Origin: Blastobasis lacticolella
Lineage: Eukaryota; Arthropoda; Insecta; Lepidoptera; Blastobasidae
Assembly (NCBI GenBank): GCA_905147135.1
Contig: LR990052.1
Coordinates: 12,276,200 to 12,340,199, forward strand
Direction: 5' to 3'
DNA: 64,000 nucleotides
Notes under the pieces: generated by a model
Databases searched by the model: none
What the model was told of the DNA's origin: nothing
The model's input: only the letters and a program-made list of their open reading frames with translations
Shown here: positions 1-10,381 of the stretch, piece by piece
How positions within the stretch are numbered: position 1 is the first letter of the stretch
How the letters are laid out: every line of letters starts with the position of its first letter
Position numbers and translations under genes: made by a program

Positions 1-392
1 GAAAAACAGAACTTCGTTAATTCACTCCATTGAAGGCATGCTCGTTTAGCTATGAACTGTAATAGCAGTAATTGGATGCCCGATGGCTCTACCTAGAGCT
101 TGAGTCGTGTTTATTAGTCGGCTCGCTGTTTACTGTTATTTTAAATGTGTTGTGTTTTACGTGTCTATTTTTCAGTTCAGTTATTTAGCTACTATGCTAT
201 TAGAGTTGAGGAATACTTGTGTTTATGTGCCAATGAGTGCGGTTTTAATTATTAAAACTCTGCACAATTAAGGTGTTGGTACCTTATAATTAGTATTTGT
301 GTGTAATTATGAATAATAGTAGCTGCTTTCTCGCTGTTTCGCCCTCTTGGAATTCAAAAATAAAGCAAGCTAAAATAAATATATTTTCTACA
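1..392. other. AT-rich flank, nothing recognised
   Basis: No open frame of note, no repeat hallmark and no splice-like signals beyond chance. Confidence 0.5.
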
Positions 393-681
393 GAAAATGA
401 CGTCCCTCGAAATTGACCTTGTGCGAAAATGACCTCCCTCGCCAAAAGGCTGGCTTCATCATCAGATCCTCAAGTATCTATCATAATATTGTACTACCAT
501 ATGAATTCAGTATGTATGCATAGTATAATAGGAAACGGTTTAGAAGAACTTGAAAAAGCTAATTTAAAAAGATGACCAAACTAGAAAATGACGTCCCTCG
601 AAATTGACCTTGTGCGAAAATGACCTCCCTCGCCAAAAGGATATACCCTATATCCTTTAGGCGAGGTAGGTCATTTTCTGA
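393..681. repeat. Paired 57-bp direct repeat ending in a long hairpin
   Basis: A 57-bp unit beginning GAAAATGACGTCCCTCG occurs at 393-449 and again, identical by eye, at 584-640. The second copy runs into an inverted partner: 616-643 pairs with about 651-678, with roughly two mismatches and a loop of about 7 nt. This could be the end of an unclassified mobile element with subterminal repeats; the family is not recognised. Confidence 0.6.
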
Positions 682-699
682 GTTAATCACGGATGCATG

Positions 700-756
700 T
701 TATAATATCATAGAGAAAACCCGAGAACACCCGTGCCAAGCCGGGGCGGACTGTTA
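700..756 (+). mobile_element. Helitron-like 3' end fragment
   Basis: Contains CCGTGCCAAGCCGGGGCGG followed by a degenerate TGTTAGTT. Better copies of the same tail at 42240-42269 and 46660-46695 end in CTAGT, so this is a decayed member. Confidence 0.4.
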
Positions 757-904
757 GTTCTGATGTTTAAGCTGCAACACAGTAAATTTCATCAAAATTA
801 AAAAATTGGATTAGCAGTTTTGTGTGAAAGGGTTACAAACGGCCATCCAAACACCCGGTTAAATATTCATCCCCATAAATTTCTCATTTATATTAGGACG
901 ATAG

Positions 905-1000
905 GCAACGATGTCAGCTGGAAGTCGCCCACTGCTGGGCATAGGCCTCTCCCAGAGTTCTCCACAAGGGCTGGTCTTGTGTCTTCTGCCTTAATAGGCA
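905..1000. mobile_element. Non-LTR (RTE-like) fragment
   Basis: Contains CCACTGCTGGGCATAGGCCT and TCTCCACAAGGGCTGGTCTT, a recurrent lepidopteran LINE-derived tract also seen at 12190-12230. Too short to keep coding capacity. Confidence 0.5.
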
Positions 1001-1186
1001 ATGATACTACCAGTTTATAATAAGAATCTATTAATTTTATTACTTTATTTAACAATGCAAAACAAGTGAACATCATAAACTAGTTTAGATTAATACTATG
1101 CGTTGATGTCTTTTGTATGAACAAATAATTTCCACTGGAAAAGACATCAACGCGATCGGTTTTGTGTTCTTGTCATTGTCTTTGTT

Positions 1187-1235
1187 ACTAGCTTTTGTCC
1201 GCGCCTTCCCCCGCGTGGAATAATTTCTTGATTAG
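1187..1235 (-). mobile_element. Helitron-like terminus, minus orientation
   Basis: ACTAG at 1187-1191 (CTAGT on the minus strand) followed by a CCGCG...CGCGG-type short hairpin at about 1199-1219, the usual arrangement at Helitron 3' ends. The rest of the element is not traceable. Confidence 0.45.
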
Positions 1236-1296
1236 AGTAGGTACCTAGATACAGTTTAATACGTATAGGTATATATATTATAATACTTATTAATTA

Positions 1297-1577
1297 TAAT
1301 CAGACCACGCTAAGTCCGAATCGCATTATAAAAAACTGTAGGTACCTATGGCAACTTATGCCAAGTTTTATATCCGTCAAGAACGCCATTCATAAAAGTA
1401 CAAACAACTTGATTTCTGTAGGATTGCTTATTTTCGTGAGTTATGAAAAATATGATTAAATAATGGACAAAAGAATTTAAAAAAAAGTGCGGGAGATAAT
1501 TTTGAGCTAATGGTGACCAAAAGGACTGACAAGGACTGACCAAGACTGATTATCCCCAGATTATTGCCATATCCACA
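1297..1577 (+). repeat. Unclassified interspersed element, copy A
   Basis: About 280 bp running from CAGACCACGCTAAGTCCGAA to ATTGCCATATCCAC. The same element lies in opposite orientation at 44760-45093, with shared internal landmarks (GGCAACTTATGCCAAGT, CCCAGATTATTGCCATATCC). It has no terminal inverted repeats and no recognisable coding. Confidence 0.6.
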
Positions 1578-1739
1578 ATTTATAATTTTTACTACTGTCA
1601 GTCAACGGACTTATCGTGGTCCTATTATATATATACCTTAGTTTACGAGTACACCGATATTTGGCCGCATTTTCAATAACTGCGATTGTTTATTATAATT
1701 AATACCTACCTATATAATTAATCTTTTTCATTGCCTAAG

Positions 1740-1815
1740 GTATACTGCCTTCCACACGGATAGACGGTTCACCTGATGGAAAGTGGTCAATACGTATTTT
1801 GGTCACAAACTAGAC
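1740..1815. mobile_element. Short LINE-like fragment
   Basis: Contains CACCTGATGGAAAGTGGTCA, a hallmark of a common lepidopteran non-LTR 3' region that is better preserved at 56450-56625. Confidence 0.4.
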
Positions 1816-2719
1816 GTATGACAGTGGTCAAGTAACTCATATAACAGGCTGCACCTTTACCAACTACCCGACCTAGCATAGACCTATAACCTCCTAGATA
1901 TAGATAGCTGATAGAGTCCGGCGTCGCTCACATCCGTTTCCGGACCACAGTTAGTGGGGAAGGTGCAACGATAACCGGCACTTACACCACTTAGCGGATG
2001 AAGGTGTTTTTAAATTCTCCAAACTGTAAATCGTAAAGTAGAAATCTCTTATTCGTTTAAAGACACAATTTTATAAAATGGTTAAATAAATAATCGTGGA
2101 CAAATTCACACAGCGCCATCTAGCCCCCAAACTAAGCAAAGCTTGTGCTATGGGTCCTAGCTAACTGGTATACTACATATATACTTTTTTAAATACATAC
2201 TTATTACACATACCTTGAGCTTGAGAAACTTCTTGAATAAATCAAGACTCCAGTAGTTGGGAGGACATTACAACGTGTATTTTATATACCTACCCATAGT
2301 CTTTGGTCTAACCTATGTCACAACCAGACATAAGCTGTGTATGCAAATAGACACATAGTATTTAATAGCCATTTTGTAGGCAACTTTTGTGAAAATGAAT
2401 GACTGTAGGCATCAAGGGCCAAGACCGAAACTGTTTTAGGTTTCAGTATATTCGAAAAAGGGAATTAAACCGTTTTTCTGCTAACCTCGAATGGTCTCGA
2501 AATGCCTATTTATTTAATGGCGGTATAAAAAAAGTAGTTCTTGAAGAAATTTAGGAAAATATTAACTCGAGATACTACTCGTTAGTTAATGCAATTGCCT
2601 AGCACGGAACTGGGAATTTTCTTTTGGCTATTTGCTCATTCAGTTAGCCTAGACAGGAATAACCGAATGTGAGTGTGGCCGTGTCTTACCTTACCGTTCA
2701 GTCTTATTTGATTAATTTT
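1816..2719. other. Flank without gene; one common repeat fragment
   Basis: AT-rich. Around 2110-2165 there is a GCGCCATCTAGCCCC / CTATGGGTCCTAG tract seen widely in Lepidoptera. Nothing else was recognised. Confidence 0.45.
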
Positions 2720-2724
2720 TATGG

Positions 2725-2955
2725 GGCAAATGCCAGGCAATCTATCTATCTACCTACGGACTTTCTTAATGTTCCATCTCAGTGTCAATAAAATCTCTTC
2801 CGTTTCATACCTTGATAAACGATAATATCCCTACTTCACTTTCAGTATTCATAGATCACACTTGTTTATTAGTCTCTTGCAACTTTTATGAATGATATTT
2901 AGAAATGTCAGGTAATGTATCTATCTATCTACGGACTTTCCCATCTAAGTGTCAA
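2725..2955 (+). repeat. Local duplication of a ~50-bp tract
   Basis: CAGGCAATCTATCTATCTACC...GGACTTTC...GTGTCAATAAA at about 2731-2792 recurs in diverged form at about 2910-2960. Confidence 0.5.
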
Positions 2956-4172
2956 TTAAATTTTGTGGTGGTTACCAGTTAGATACCTACAAATAGGCAA
3001 ACACAATTTCTTCAACCGAACGCCACATAATTATCATACCCAATAAATACTTAATATGAAGAAAGTTGATATTTATTAAGTACATGGTACATGGTGAGAT
3101 GCTATTCATCTCAAGTTAAAATCAAACTCTACATAGTATCTAATCTCACTTCACTGCGCTCTAGACCTACCATACAAACGAAATACACCTACGTAGGTAC
3201 CTACACGCACGCATAGCGCCAACCTATTTATCATCCAGTGGAAAAATTCGCAGCTCATGAAATCTGCGCGTAATTCGATTTCTTGCACGCGCCGCCCTCG
3301 CGCCGTAATTTCGCATCTCAGCGTGAGTTTCGTGTTGAAATTAAAATGTTTATTGCATTAAACGGAGTTCGCACGGTCCCCGTCAGGCCGGGGTAGGCCG
3401 GGGCAGGCCGGGGCATTTTTATTTCGTTATCCGACACGCCCATCGGCATACAACGCGCGCGCACCCTTGCTTCGCTAGCCGCGGATGCCACCCTACGCGA
3501 CTGTCTCCTAGACCCCTTGTCACACAAATTTACGACCTACCTGGACGGTTCAAGACACACTTTCCATTGTCAGCGCCGAACCATCGTTCAGCCGTGTTAT
3601 GCGTGTCATAAAACTATTAGCCGCTTAAGCTATTCTTAAAGTGACGATGCCTGAGAAAGTTTAGCGGCGAAGGAACATAGATAGGGTGCGGAAGGCGCCA
3701 TAAAAAAAATTAACGTAATTTTTAAGGCATTAGTGGCCACGGCGCCATGTGTTCTGTTTGAGATTATTTTGCCACATTTCATGTTTTTTTTACTAAGTAG
3801 GCATAGAAAATTATCTACCTGTGTTTAATCAAATTGAACGCCAGCTTTTGAAATTTGGTAAGTAGTTACATACAGTTTTTTCCTACTTTTCTTTTTTTTT
3901 CATAATTCTTTTTATTTGTCAATTATTATTTAATTCTTATGGTTGTTAAACAGTTTTAGATAATTAACCAAAAAACTAAATGTACTTATGTCGTAATTAT
4001 TTCGTGCGAGACCCTCGTTAAATAAACAACAAATTAACTTAGCTACACTGGCAATCGAAAAAAAACCTCATCACTATTCATGGCGACACAGCAAGCCGCA
4101 GAAATAGGCGACATTACCAGCCAATGTGCCAGCTAAGCAACAATTTAACAATTTGAATTTCGAAAAGTTTTT
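2956..4172. other. Upstream flank of the Sp promoter
   Basis: 3231-3660 is CpG-richer and repeat-poor with a donor-like GTGAGT near 3322. It could hold upstream promoter or enhancer sequence or an untranslated exon (inference). 3661-4172 is AT-rich with no recognised element. Confidence 0.4.
3380..3414 (+). repeat. Threefold AGGCCGGGG tandem repeat
   Basis: Three copies of a 9-10 bp GC-rich unit (CAGGCCGGGG, TAGGCCGGGG, CAGGCCGGGG) directly after CCCCGT, with hairpin potential. Confidence 0.7.
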
Positions 4173-4469
4173 ATGCAAATCGGGCGCCGAAATAAAATGG
4201 AGTCTGCCGGTGCGGCGCGTGCGATCGATACGGGACGCGACCTTGCGGGCGGGGCGGCGTGGGCGGGGCGCGGTAAGAGGCCGGGACTGGCCGCCCCGCC
4301 CAGCCCCCGCCGCGCCGAGCCACACTGCGCGACCGACTCCGCGGACGCCCGCGCCGCGCCAAACACACCAGTGACATTTTGTCTCGTAAATATACAAACG
4401 CAAAGGCAACGCATCCCGCGCGGCCATGTGTCAAACGGTTTTTACGTGGTGACAGTTCCTCCTTTTGTG
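4173..4469 (+). promoter_or_regulatory. Sp1: CpG-rich block with GC boxes: promoter/5' UTR of the Sp gene
   Basis: A sharp CpG-rich island in AT-rich flank. It holds at least three GC-box-like sites: GGGCGGGGCGG around 4247-4257, GTGGGCGGGGC at 4259-4269 and the reverse form CCGCCCCGCCC at 4291-4301. These match what Sp fingers themselves bind, so autoregulation is possible (inference). A second donor-like GGTAAGA lies near 4270 and could end an alternative untranslated exon. No convincing TATA box was seen; the transcription start is not fixed. Confidence 0.5.
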
Positions 4470-4517
4470 ATGATCACCGACATGTATTCCACGTTGCCGG
4501 CGGCCGCCAAGCAAATT
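4470..4517 (+). CDS. Sp1: Proposed first coding exon of the Sp gene (16 residues)
   Basis: Encodes MITDMYSTLPAAAKQI and is followed immediately by a strong donor, GTGAGT, at 4518-4523. The donor lies after a complete codon (phase 0). The acceptor at 31798-31799 also begins a complete codon (GAT), so joining gives ...[19 protein letters not shown] without a frame break. Vertebrate Sp8/Sp9 genes likewise have a very short first coding exon just before the Sp box (established knowledge). The frame is open upstream to an ATG at 4173 (others at 4197 and 4482). I chose 4470 because the sequence between is skewed, CpG-island-like and of low protein-like complexity, which fits 5' UTR better. Another first exon inside the intron, or an isoform with a different start, cannot be excluded. 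The exon pairing is inference; the donor and phase match are seen. Confidence 0.5.
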
Positions 4518-4523
4518 GTGAGT
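4518..4523 (+). promoter_or_regulatory. Sp1: Splice donor after the proposed first exon
   Basis: GTGAGT, a consensus insect donor, immediately after codon ATT; phase 0, compatible with the acceptor at 31799. Confidence 0.55.
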
Positions 4524-4619
4524 TCCGTTCTGTTACTGTGACCAGTGGTTGGTGTTTTGGTTCTGTTGATGTTTATATCATGATGCACACCATCCGTTAA
4601 TAAATCTAAGTACTTTTAA

Positions 4620-5494
4620 ATTCGGTGACTAAATATTGTAGTGTCTATTAGTTCACGTAGGTACGGTTTCTTTTTAATATTTTGCACTTGCAACTGAAAA
4701 TCAGCTGTTAACCAACATTGTATTTTTTATTTTTTATTAAATTAGCAGAACTAAATATTGAAAACGTTATTTAATCTCTTATTTGGATTAATATTGGTGA
4801 GTAAGAAGTGTTAAAATTAATTAATATTGCAGTAAATATATATTTTTAATTATTTAGTGCTTCGCTTCGCGCCCGTCGGGCGCGTAGGTCTGCCTAGCTA
4901 CTACGGACGGTAGGTTATTTTGATAAAAAAGTCCTATTTGATGGGATATCCTACTATAATCAGCTAAGTCAATAATTTTATTTTTATACACACATATGCT
5001 TAAGTATCAACTTGCAAGAAGACAAATTGATAAGCAGATTTTTTATCAATTTCGTCATACGTCTACCTACTTAGGTTCTTTCTTATACAAATCTATTGCA
5101 TATGAATGAATGATAGTACGTTACAATATTAGATATCTATAGTATCTGTAGATAGGTATTTATGATGTGATCATCCATAAATGTAGTACCTTTAGGTAGG
5201 TACCTAACTGAAACAGGTATGTGTACTATTGGACATTATAATAACAATAAAAAACAATACGAATTTGAACATTATTTTCAAATTGATAATTATTTTAAAT
5301 ATGTACCTACCTATTCTACAAAACTATAATGTATTGTCATCTTAATTGAAGACGTTTCTCCATCGATAACTGGCACAATCATAACTTTAGTTACTTTAAA
5401 TGAGCTACCTTAAAAACTTTTTGTATCGGAAGCAAGTTGGTACCTACCCACCTATATAAAGGTACTACCTATCAGCACACATCACATAGGTAGA
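4620..5494. other. Sp1: AT-rich proximal intron, nothing recognised
   Basis: A short CpG-rich palindromic patch (CTTCGCTTCGCGCCCGTCGG) at 4860-4880; otherwise no repeat hallmark or coding signal. Confidence 0.4.
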
Positions 5495-5574
5495 TACAGT
5501 CAGATGAAGAGTGTATGGGTGGTGTAGCATATATGAAATGTATGGCGGGTCAGTTCTTTCTGTAGCTGACTGTA
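5495..5574 (+). mobile_element. Small TACAGTCAGCTG inverted-repeat MITE
   Basis: TACAGTCAGATGAAGAG at the left and CTGTAGCTGACTGTA at the right form imperfect terminal inverted repeats around about 50 bp. Relatives lie at 17771-17840, 50746-50800 and 58494-58545. Confidence 0.6.
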
Positions 5575-5635
5575 CCTGTATCCGACAAATGGATTAATAA
5601 GGAAAGGTAGCGAAAAATTCCATACCTATCAGTAA

Positions 5636-5870
5636 TAGTTAACCCTTTCGCTGCAATCTTTTCACTTCACTAACACCCAACGCTTCCTCTAACGGGTGTA
5701 AGTGCTCGATCATAACCCCTGAGGATCTGACATCCGCGCGTCCGTGAACATGACATCCGACACCGCTTCCGTGCCACGCCACCCTCTGACAGTCGTTTCA
5801 GAACAATCTGTCTCTGTACGCGGATATATTTTGAGTACCTAAGTGTTATTGGCATTGAATATTTATATTT
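5636..5870 (+). repeat. Old duplication, copy 1
   Basis: Landmarks TAACCCTTTC, CGCTTCCT, CGATCATAACCC, GACATCCG and AACAATCTGTCTCTGTAC recur in the same order at 6331-6530 (AATCATAACCC, CGACATCCG, AACAATCCATCTCTGTAC). Diverged and non-coding. Confidence 0.45.
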
Positions 5871-5978
5871 AAAAAAGAAAACCAAATAAAAAAGGATTAA
5901 AATGAAGGTAAAATAAAGTAGGAAGTATTAAGATACAGTCTCATTTGTACCAAATGGCCGCCTCTTCGAATGGAAGTA

Positions 5979-6065
5979 ACTAGTAGGCCCGGCGCGACTT
6001 CGTTCCCGTGGCATCCTATTCCTACCCTGCCACTGCCTTACCCCTACCCCTACCCTATCCTACTT
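5979..6065 (-). mobile_element. Helitron-like end with C-rich CCCTA array, copy 1
   Basis: ACTAG at 5979-5983 precedes GGCGCGACTTCGTTCCCGTGG, a decayed form of the hairpin CGCGA-CTTCGT-TCGCG, then several CCTA/CCCCTA repeats. Sister copies are at 18695-18790 and 27445-27600. Confidence 0.55.
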
Positions 6066-6330
6066 TTAAACAAAACCATAACCACAGAATACAAATACTA
6101 GGTATCTATATGGATAGGTTTCTCGCTCGATCTAGGGGTGCGCTTGCCTGTTTGGATGAAATGAGTTTCCCGCCACGGTGTTTCCTTTGGACTATAACAT
6201 GAAATCCTTCAAGAGTTCAAGATAGAGATTTAAAAACTATGCTTCATGAACCTATTAGAGATCGCATTATAGGATTTGCTGCGCTTGCCTGTTTGACGGC
6301 CGTATAACACCAAAAAGTAACATTTACAGT

Positions 6331-6530
6331 AACGTAACCCTTTCCACCATAATTTGTCAGTGGGTATTTTTATTTGCCGATCACCCATCGCTTCCTTTAT
6401 CCGCGTTTAGTACTCAATCATAACCCTGTACTAACTGACACGACATCCGCCGAGCTTCCCCATGTGACCCTCCACAAATCACATACAATTGTCCCACAAC
6501 AATCCATCTCTGTACACGAAAATATTTGTC
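6331..6530 (+). repeat. Old duplication, copy 2
   Basis: Diverged partner of 5636-5870; the Helitron-like tract at 5979 lies between the two. Confidence 0.45.
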
Positions 6531-7019
6531 GTCACAAACGCGACCCGGAAAAGAGGAAACTCGAATCGATTAAGCGATATCGACATTCAATCCGATTCAT
6601 TCGACAGTTATCGAATTTATGAGGCGTTGAAGCCGAGAACAATGAGGTATTGTTCCATTCTACGCGGCCATTTGGAATGGACAATCTTTTTGTACAACAC
6701 CCCTGATACATAGGCCCGGCAACTAATTTCAATTTTCGATACTGAACAATAGAGGAGCGTCTTATTACCGATGATCTTCGATATTGATCTCGTGTTTTGA
6801 ATTTTTATATCGTGTTATTGGTTGTGTTGGCGCGTATTAATTGAATTGCAGATATTTCAGTTCGATTGGTGAAATGTGTTTACTTGTTTATGTAGATACT
6901 ATTTGTATAGAACAACATCTGTATGTAGATACGTAATCTAACCTTGCATTCATAGAGTTTGGCTTAGGTACTCTCAGTGGGTACTCTATACCTCTACCTA
7001 TCCTCTTTTAGGTTTTATA
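6531..7019. other. Sp1: Intronic, no gene
   Basis: Repeat-poor to about 6740 (many CGA/ATCG words), then AT-rich. Nothing recognised. Confidence 0.35.
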
Positions 7020-7194
7020 AATTACGTCCTACTCCTACCCTATCTACCCTTACACCTTCTTTACCCTACCTTTTTTCTTGCAATAAATCATCCTCTGTAA
7101 TAATTCTATCTATTGATGAAAACCACTTTAAAATCCGTTGCGTAGTTTAAAAGATACAGACAACGTAAAGCGACTTTGTTTTATACTATATATA
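7020..7194. mobile_element. Helitron-family fragment with CCCTA tract
   Basis: A TACCCTATCTACCC tract followed by AAAATCCGTTGCGTAGTTTA and AAGCGACTTTGTTTTATACT, shared landmarks of the host repeat split at 47086-47250 and 50261-50300. Confidence 0.5.
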
Positions 7195-7622
7195 TATGAA
7201 TTAAATCACTTTTTGTACACTAGTTCCACTTTATTATACAATTTTATTTATAATTAATGACCAAATTGCCTTATCGACATCACCTATTTTAAATTATTTT
7301 AAATGACATACCTTCGATATAATTTATATTTTTTGCCATTTATTTAAATGTATAACAATTGACATACCTTAAAAAATTTTGACTACTTGTAATTTGTATT
7401 ATGTTGACATACTGTACATTTCTCTGCACTGTGACATCCTAACATTATTGTATACTGTCGGTACCCACATCAACTTTAAATTATTATTTGTCGGTACCTA
7501 CATATAGCTTGTAATCAAAATATAAAGTAATTGCCTGAAGATGAGTAATTCGAAACCGGTTGCAATTTAATAAAATTGTATAATAAAGTGGAACTAGTGT
7601 ACAAAAAGTGATTTAATTCATA
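7195..7622 (+). mobile_element. Element with 54-bp perfect inverted arms and a hammerhead; Penelope-like terminal structure
   Basis: 7195-7248 and 7569-7622 are perfect reverse complements (both contain the TACACTAGTTCCACTTTATT arm in one orientation or the other) around a 320-bp interior. Just inside the right arm lies a complete hammerhead ribozyme core. Penelope-like retroelements are known to carry hammerheads in their terminal repeats and to insert with partial inverted terminal copies; that match is why I assign it so. There is no reverse transcriptase here. Confidence 0.6.
7529..7567 (+). ncRNA. Type I hammerhead ribozyme
   Basis: Order seen: AATTGC (stem I, 7529-7534), CTGAAGA core (7535-7541), TGAGTAATTC (weak stem II, GAG/TTC with one G-T pair), GAAA (7552-7555), ACC/GGT stem III as the palindrome ACCGGT (7555-7560), T at 7561 as the expected cleavage base, then GCAATT (7562-7567) pairing with stem I. 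All invariant core bases are present. Stem III has no loop, so activity would need a dimer, as reported for Penelope-type hammerheads. Stem II is short. Confidence 0.65.
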
Positions 7623-8544
7623 ATAATGGAGTTCCATCATGAAGTGACAACACAAAGTGTTAAATATCTATATATATAAATCATGAATTCATATATTATC
7701 AGAAAATATGCCTTACCTACTTCTTACTACTCATTATGATGCAGTCTCAGGCGTAGCAATATTTAAATAATTTAAATTTAAATTTTACTCCAAAATTAGA
7801 ATTCTCCAAAAAAATCATCCGCATGTAGAGCCCAACAAAAAGCAGGGAACACCAAAGTAGGTGACAATTCCCAACACTTGGCCGCACATTTGGCCTGTCG
7901 GTCCGTGTGTCGGACCATTATGCGTGTCTAATAGTTTTTTCCCCGCTGGCCCATTGACGGCGGCACAGCGTGGCGTCCCGTCAATACTCAATACCCATTG
8001 TGGCTGAGAGAGACCGACGACAAACTCCTATTTGTAATACCCCTAAACGACTGTTGGCAGGATTAAGGTACCAGCTTTACCACCGACCAAATACCTCCCA
8101 AATACATCGATTTAGTACGATTCTCAACTCTGTTCGCTAGAGAATAGGGGCTAGATCCTTTTTGTTTTGAAGTGCGAGCGGACCTGCCATTCAACCATTG
8201 ACATTGTTGACGATAGGCGAAAATAACATTAGGCTAATGCGGGTGTTCACAATGCTCTTGAGATCTGTCACTTTTGATAGCAAAAGATACTTTTTGTTGA
8301 GTTTACACGGAGGATTAAACACTTTAACTTCGGAATTTGGGCCACTTACAGTTGCATGATGGATTGGCGGGCATTTAGGCTGAGTCTGAATTTGACAACG
8401 TTTGCTAATTTTGTTTTTATCAAATATTGAAACAAAATTTGCCTATCAGATATTATTTTAGACGATAATGAATATTCTTACAAATGAATGAGTACGTGTG
8501 ATAGTTTATTTCGCTTTTTTTTGCATGCTTTGTACCTTTTTTTT
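7623..8544. other. Sp1: Intronic; CpG-richer repeat-poor island at ~7857-8060
   Basis: 7857-8060 has many CGG/CCG words in AT-rich DNA and no repeat hallmark; a candidate regulatory island (inference). The remainder is plain. Confidence 0.35.
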
Positions 8545-8700
8545 TATACCACCAAGGTGGCAAACAAGCTTACGGCCTGCCTGATGGTAAGCAGTCACCG
8601 CAGCCTATGGACGTTTTCAATACCAGGGGCATCACCCACGCGTTGCCGACCCCGTAAAAACCTTTTAACCCCTTTCTTGAAGAACTCCGTGTACCTATAG
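8545..8700 (-). mobile_element. Non-LTR retrotransposon 3' end, copy 1
   Basis: Read on the minus strand it ends GACTGCTTACCATCAGGCAG...GCTTGTTTGCCACC...GGTATAAAAAAAAA, i.e. a poly(A) tail (poly(T) at 8534-8546 on +). Same family and orientation as 39116-39395. 5'-truncated, no coding. Confidence 0.65.
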
Positions 8701-9432
8701 GTAAATATGCAGTTTATGGGCAAATAATCTTTTTATAACGTATATTTTTAGTGGTTTTGGCCAAAGATCGGAAGCGGCATAATATAACATGAATGAAGAG
8801 ATTGATAAAGATAACAAGATTATAAAACAACATCGACAAAATGTCATCACCTCTTTATGCAGTAGCGCACCATCACCACGAAATCAAAACCGTCTACTAA
8901 ACCGTTGTCATTTACGGACTAATTAGCCAGGAATAAAATCCCATACATCTGTACGGCACGCCACAGCGCAGTAGCGTCAACCCTCAATAATTCTTTTTTA
9001 TAGCCAGCCCGTCGCTGTGTTAACCCGTTCATTGACAAAAGGTATTTAAATTAAGCTGTCAGGGTGGTGATATTTACTGCCAGTCTCGTCGTGTAAGCAC
9101 TCAGACGGCCCAGATGCGGTTTTAGGATAATTTCAACTGAAAAACTATGTTTTGTGTTTGAATGCGCTGCTAAGAATGATAAATAAATAATATTTATTCG
9201 TGTAAATACTTATACAGGGTATTCTTACGTCTATACTTAAAAGCTAATCACAGTATTTGTCTGTAGTTACATAAAAATTCTGGTGACTAAAATAGGAGAA
9301 GAAACTAATGTGCTATAGTCACTGTCATTATTACAAGACATAGCAATTCAGATGTAGCATATAAACGTGTTTTTTTTCTTAAACACTAAGTTATCATTTG
9401 TGGGTATCCTCTAACTGTTTATAGACTAGCAA
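8701..9432. other. Sp1: Intronic, nothing recognised
   Basis: No open frame, repeat hallmark or strong CpG island. Confidence 0.4.
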
Positions 9433-9699
9433 AATACCTTCTCAATGGCTTCGTTCGAGTGGTAGAGCCATGGTAGAGCAACAAATGATAGACAAAAATC
9501 TGTCCCTGGCTCCTGTTCCATTTTGACGTAAGGATAAACCAATCAATTTCATAATAAGAAGAAAGCCTTGAAATTAGTAGCAAAATTAATCCCTTTATGA
9601 TTAACACTTTAAAAATCTCTTTAATTGAACGTTTTGTCATTATTTTTATCGCTATGGTGATAATTTCAATCATAGTACATATTGCATTTAATCGTCCAT
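9433..9699 (+). repeat. 267-bp direct repeat, unit 1
   Basis: Begins AATACCTTCTCAATGGCTTC. Its first 180 bp recur at 9700-9879 with about three substitutions; its last ~70 bp (AACGTTTTG...GCATTTAATCGTC) recur at about 10382-10455. Confidence 0.75.
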
Positions 9700-9879
9700 A
9701 ATACCTTCTCAATGGCTTCGTTCGAGTGGTAGAGCCATGGTAGAGCAACAAATGATAGACAAAAATCTGTCCCTGTCTCCTGTTCCATTTTCACGTAAGG
9801 ATAAATCAATCAATTTCATAATAAGAAGAAAGCCTTGAAATTAGTAGCAAAATTAATCCCTTTATGATTAACACTTTAA
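9700..9879 (+). repeat. 267-bp direct repeat, unit 2 (first part)
   Basis: Abuts unit 1 without spacer. The match stops abruptly after ACACTTTAA at 9879 and resumes near 10382. Confidence 0.75.
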
Positions 9880-10381
9880 GTATCCTTCAAAACCTCAAAA
9901 TTTTATTGAGCTCCATACCTACCATAACTATTTAATTTAAAAAATAATTGCCGATTTTAAAAGATATAGACTAATAAGTAGATATTCACTACCAACCATA
10001 TCGTATACCTAACAATCTAGCAGCATAGTCCACCAAGGTATACCAATGTCTTAATTAAATTTTCCACGACTTAGTTAGTGGCCCATCCGTCAGCGATGCG
10101 TCCTGATGGTGACAAATTTAACAATGCTCCACTCGTCAGCCGCACAGTTGTTCGCGTAATTCCTGACGCCAATGTCACGACACGACACCCTGATGCTGAC
10201 TCTAGCAATTGTAGAGTATCGGTTTATCAAATACAAAGTAAAGATGGTATATGGGTATCTTTAAAAAGCACCTTATTTAGATTTTTGTGGATAATCATTA
10301 TCGTTGTTGAGCTCTACTGTTGTTTTTTTATATAAAAATCGTTACAGAGTCCAGATTTATTTTTGAAAATTTTTTTCATGT
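9880..10381. other. ~500-bp insertion inside repeat unit 2
   Basis: Separates the two parts of unit 2. No terminal repeats or target duplication are obvious, and no family was recognised. Confidence 0.4.

Noticed and set aside
4173..4469. N-terminal extension of the Sp protein from ATG 4173 or 4197
   Set aside because: Open frame through a GC-box island with low-complexity residues; start at 4470 preferred, but not excluded.
9419..9751. 110-codon minus-strand frame
   Set aside because: Lies across the 267-bp direct repeat, which explains its internal repetition.
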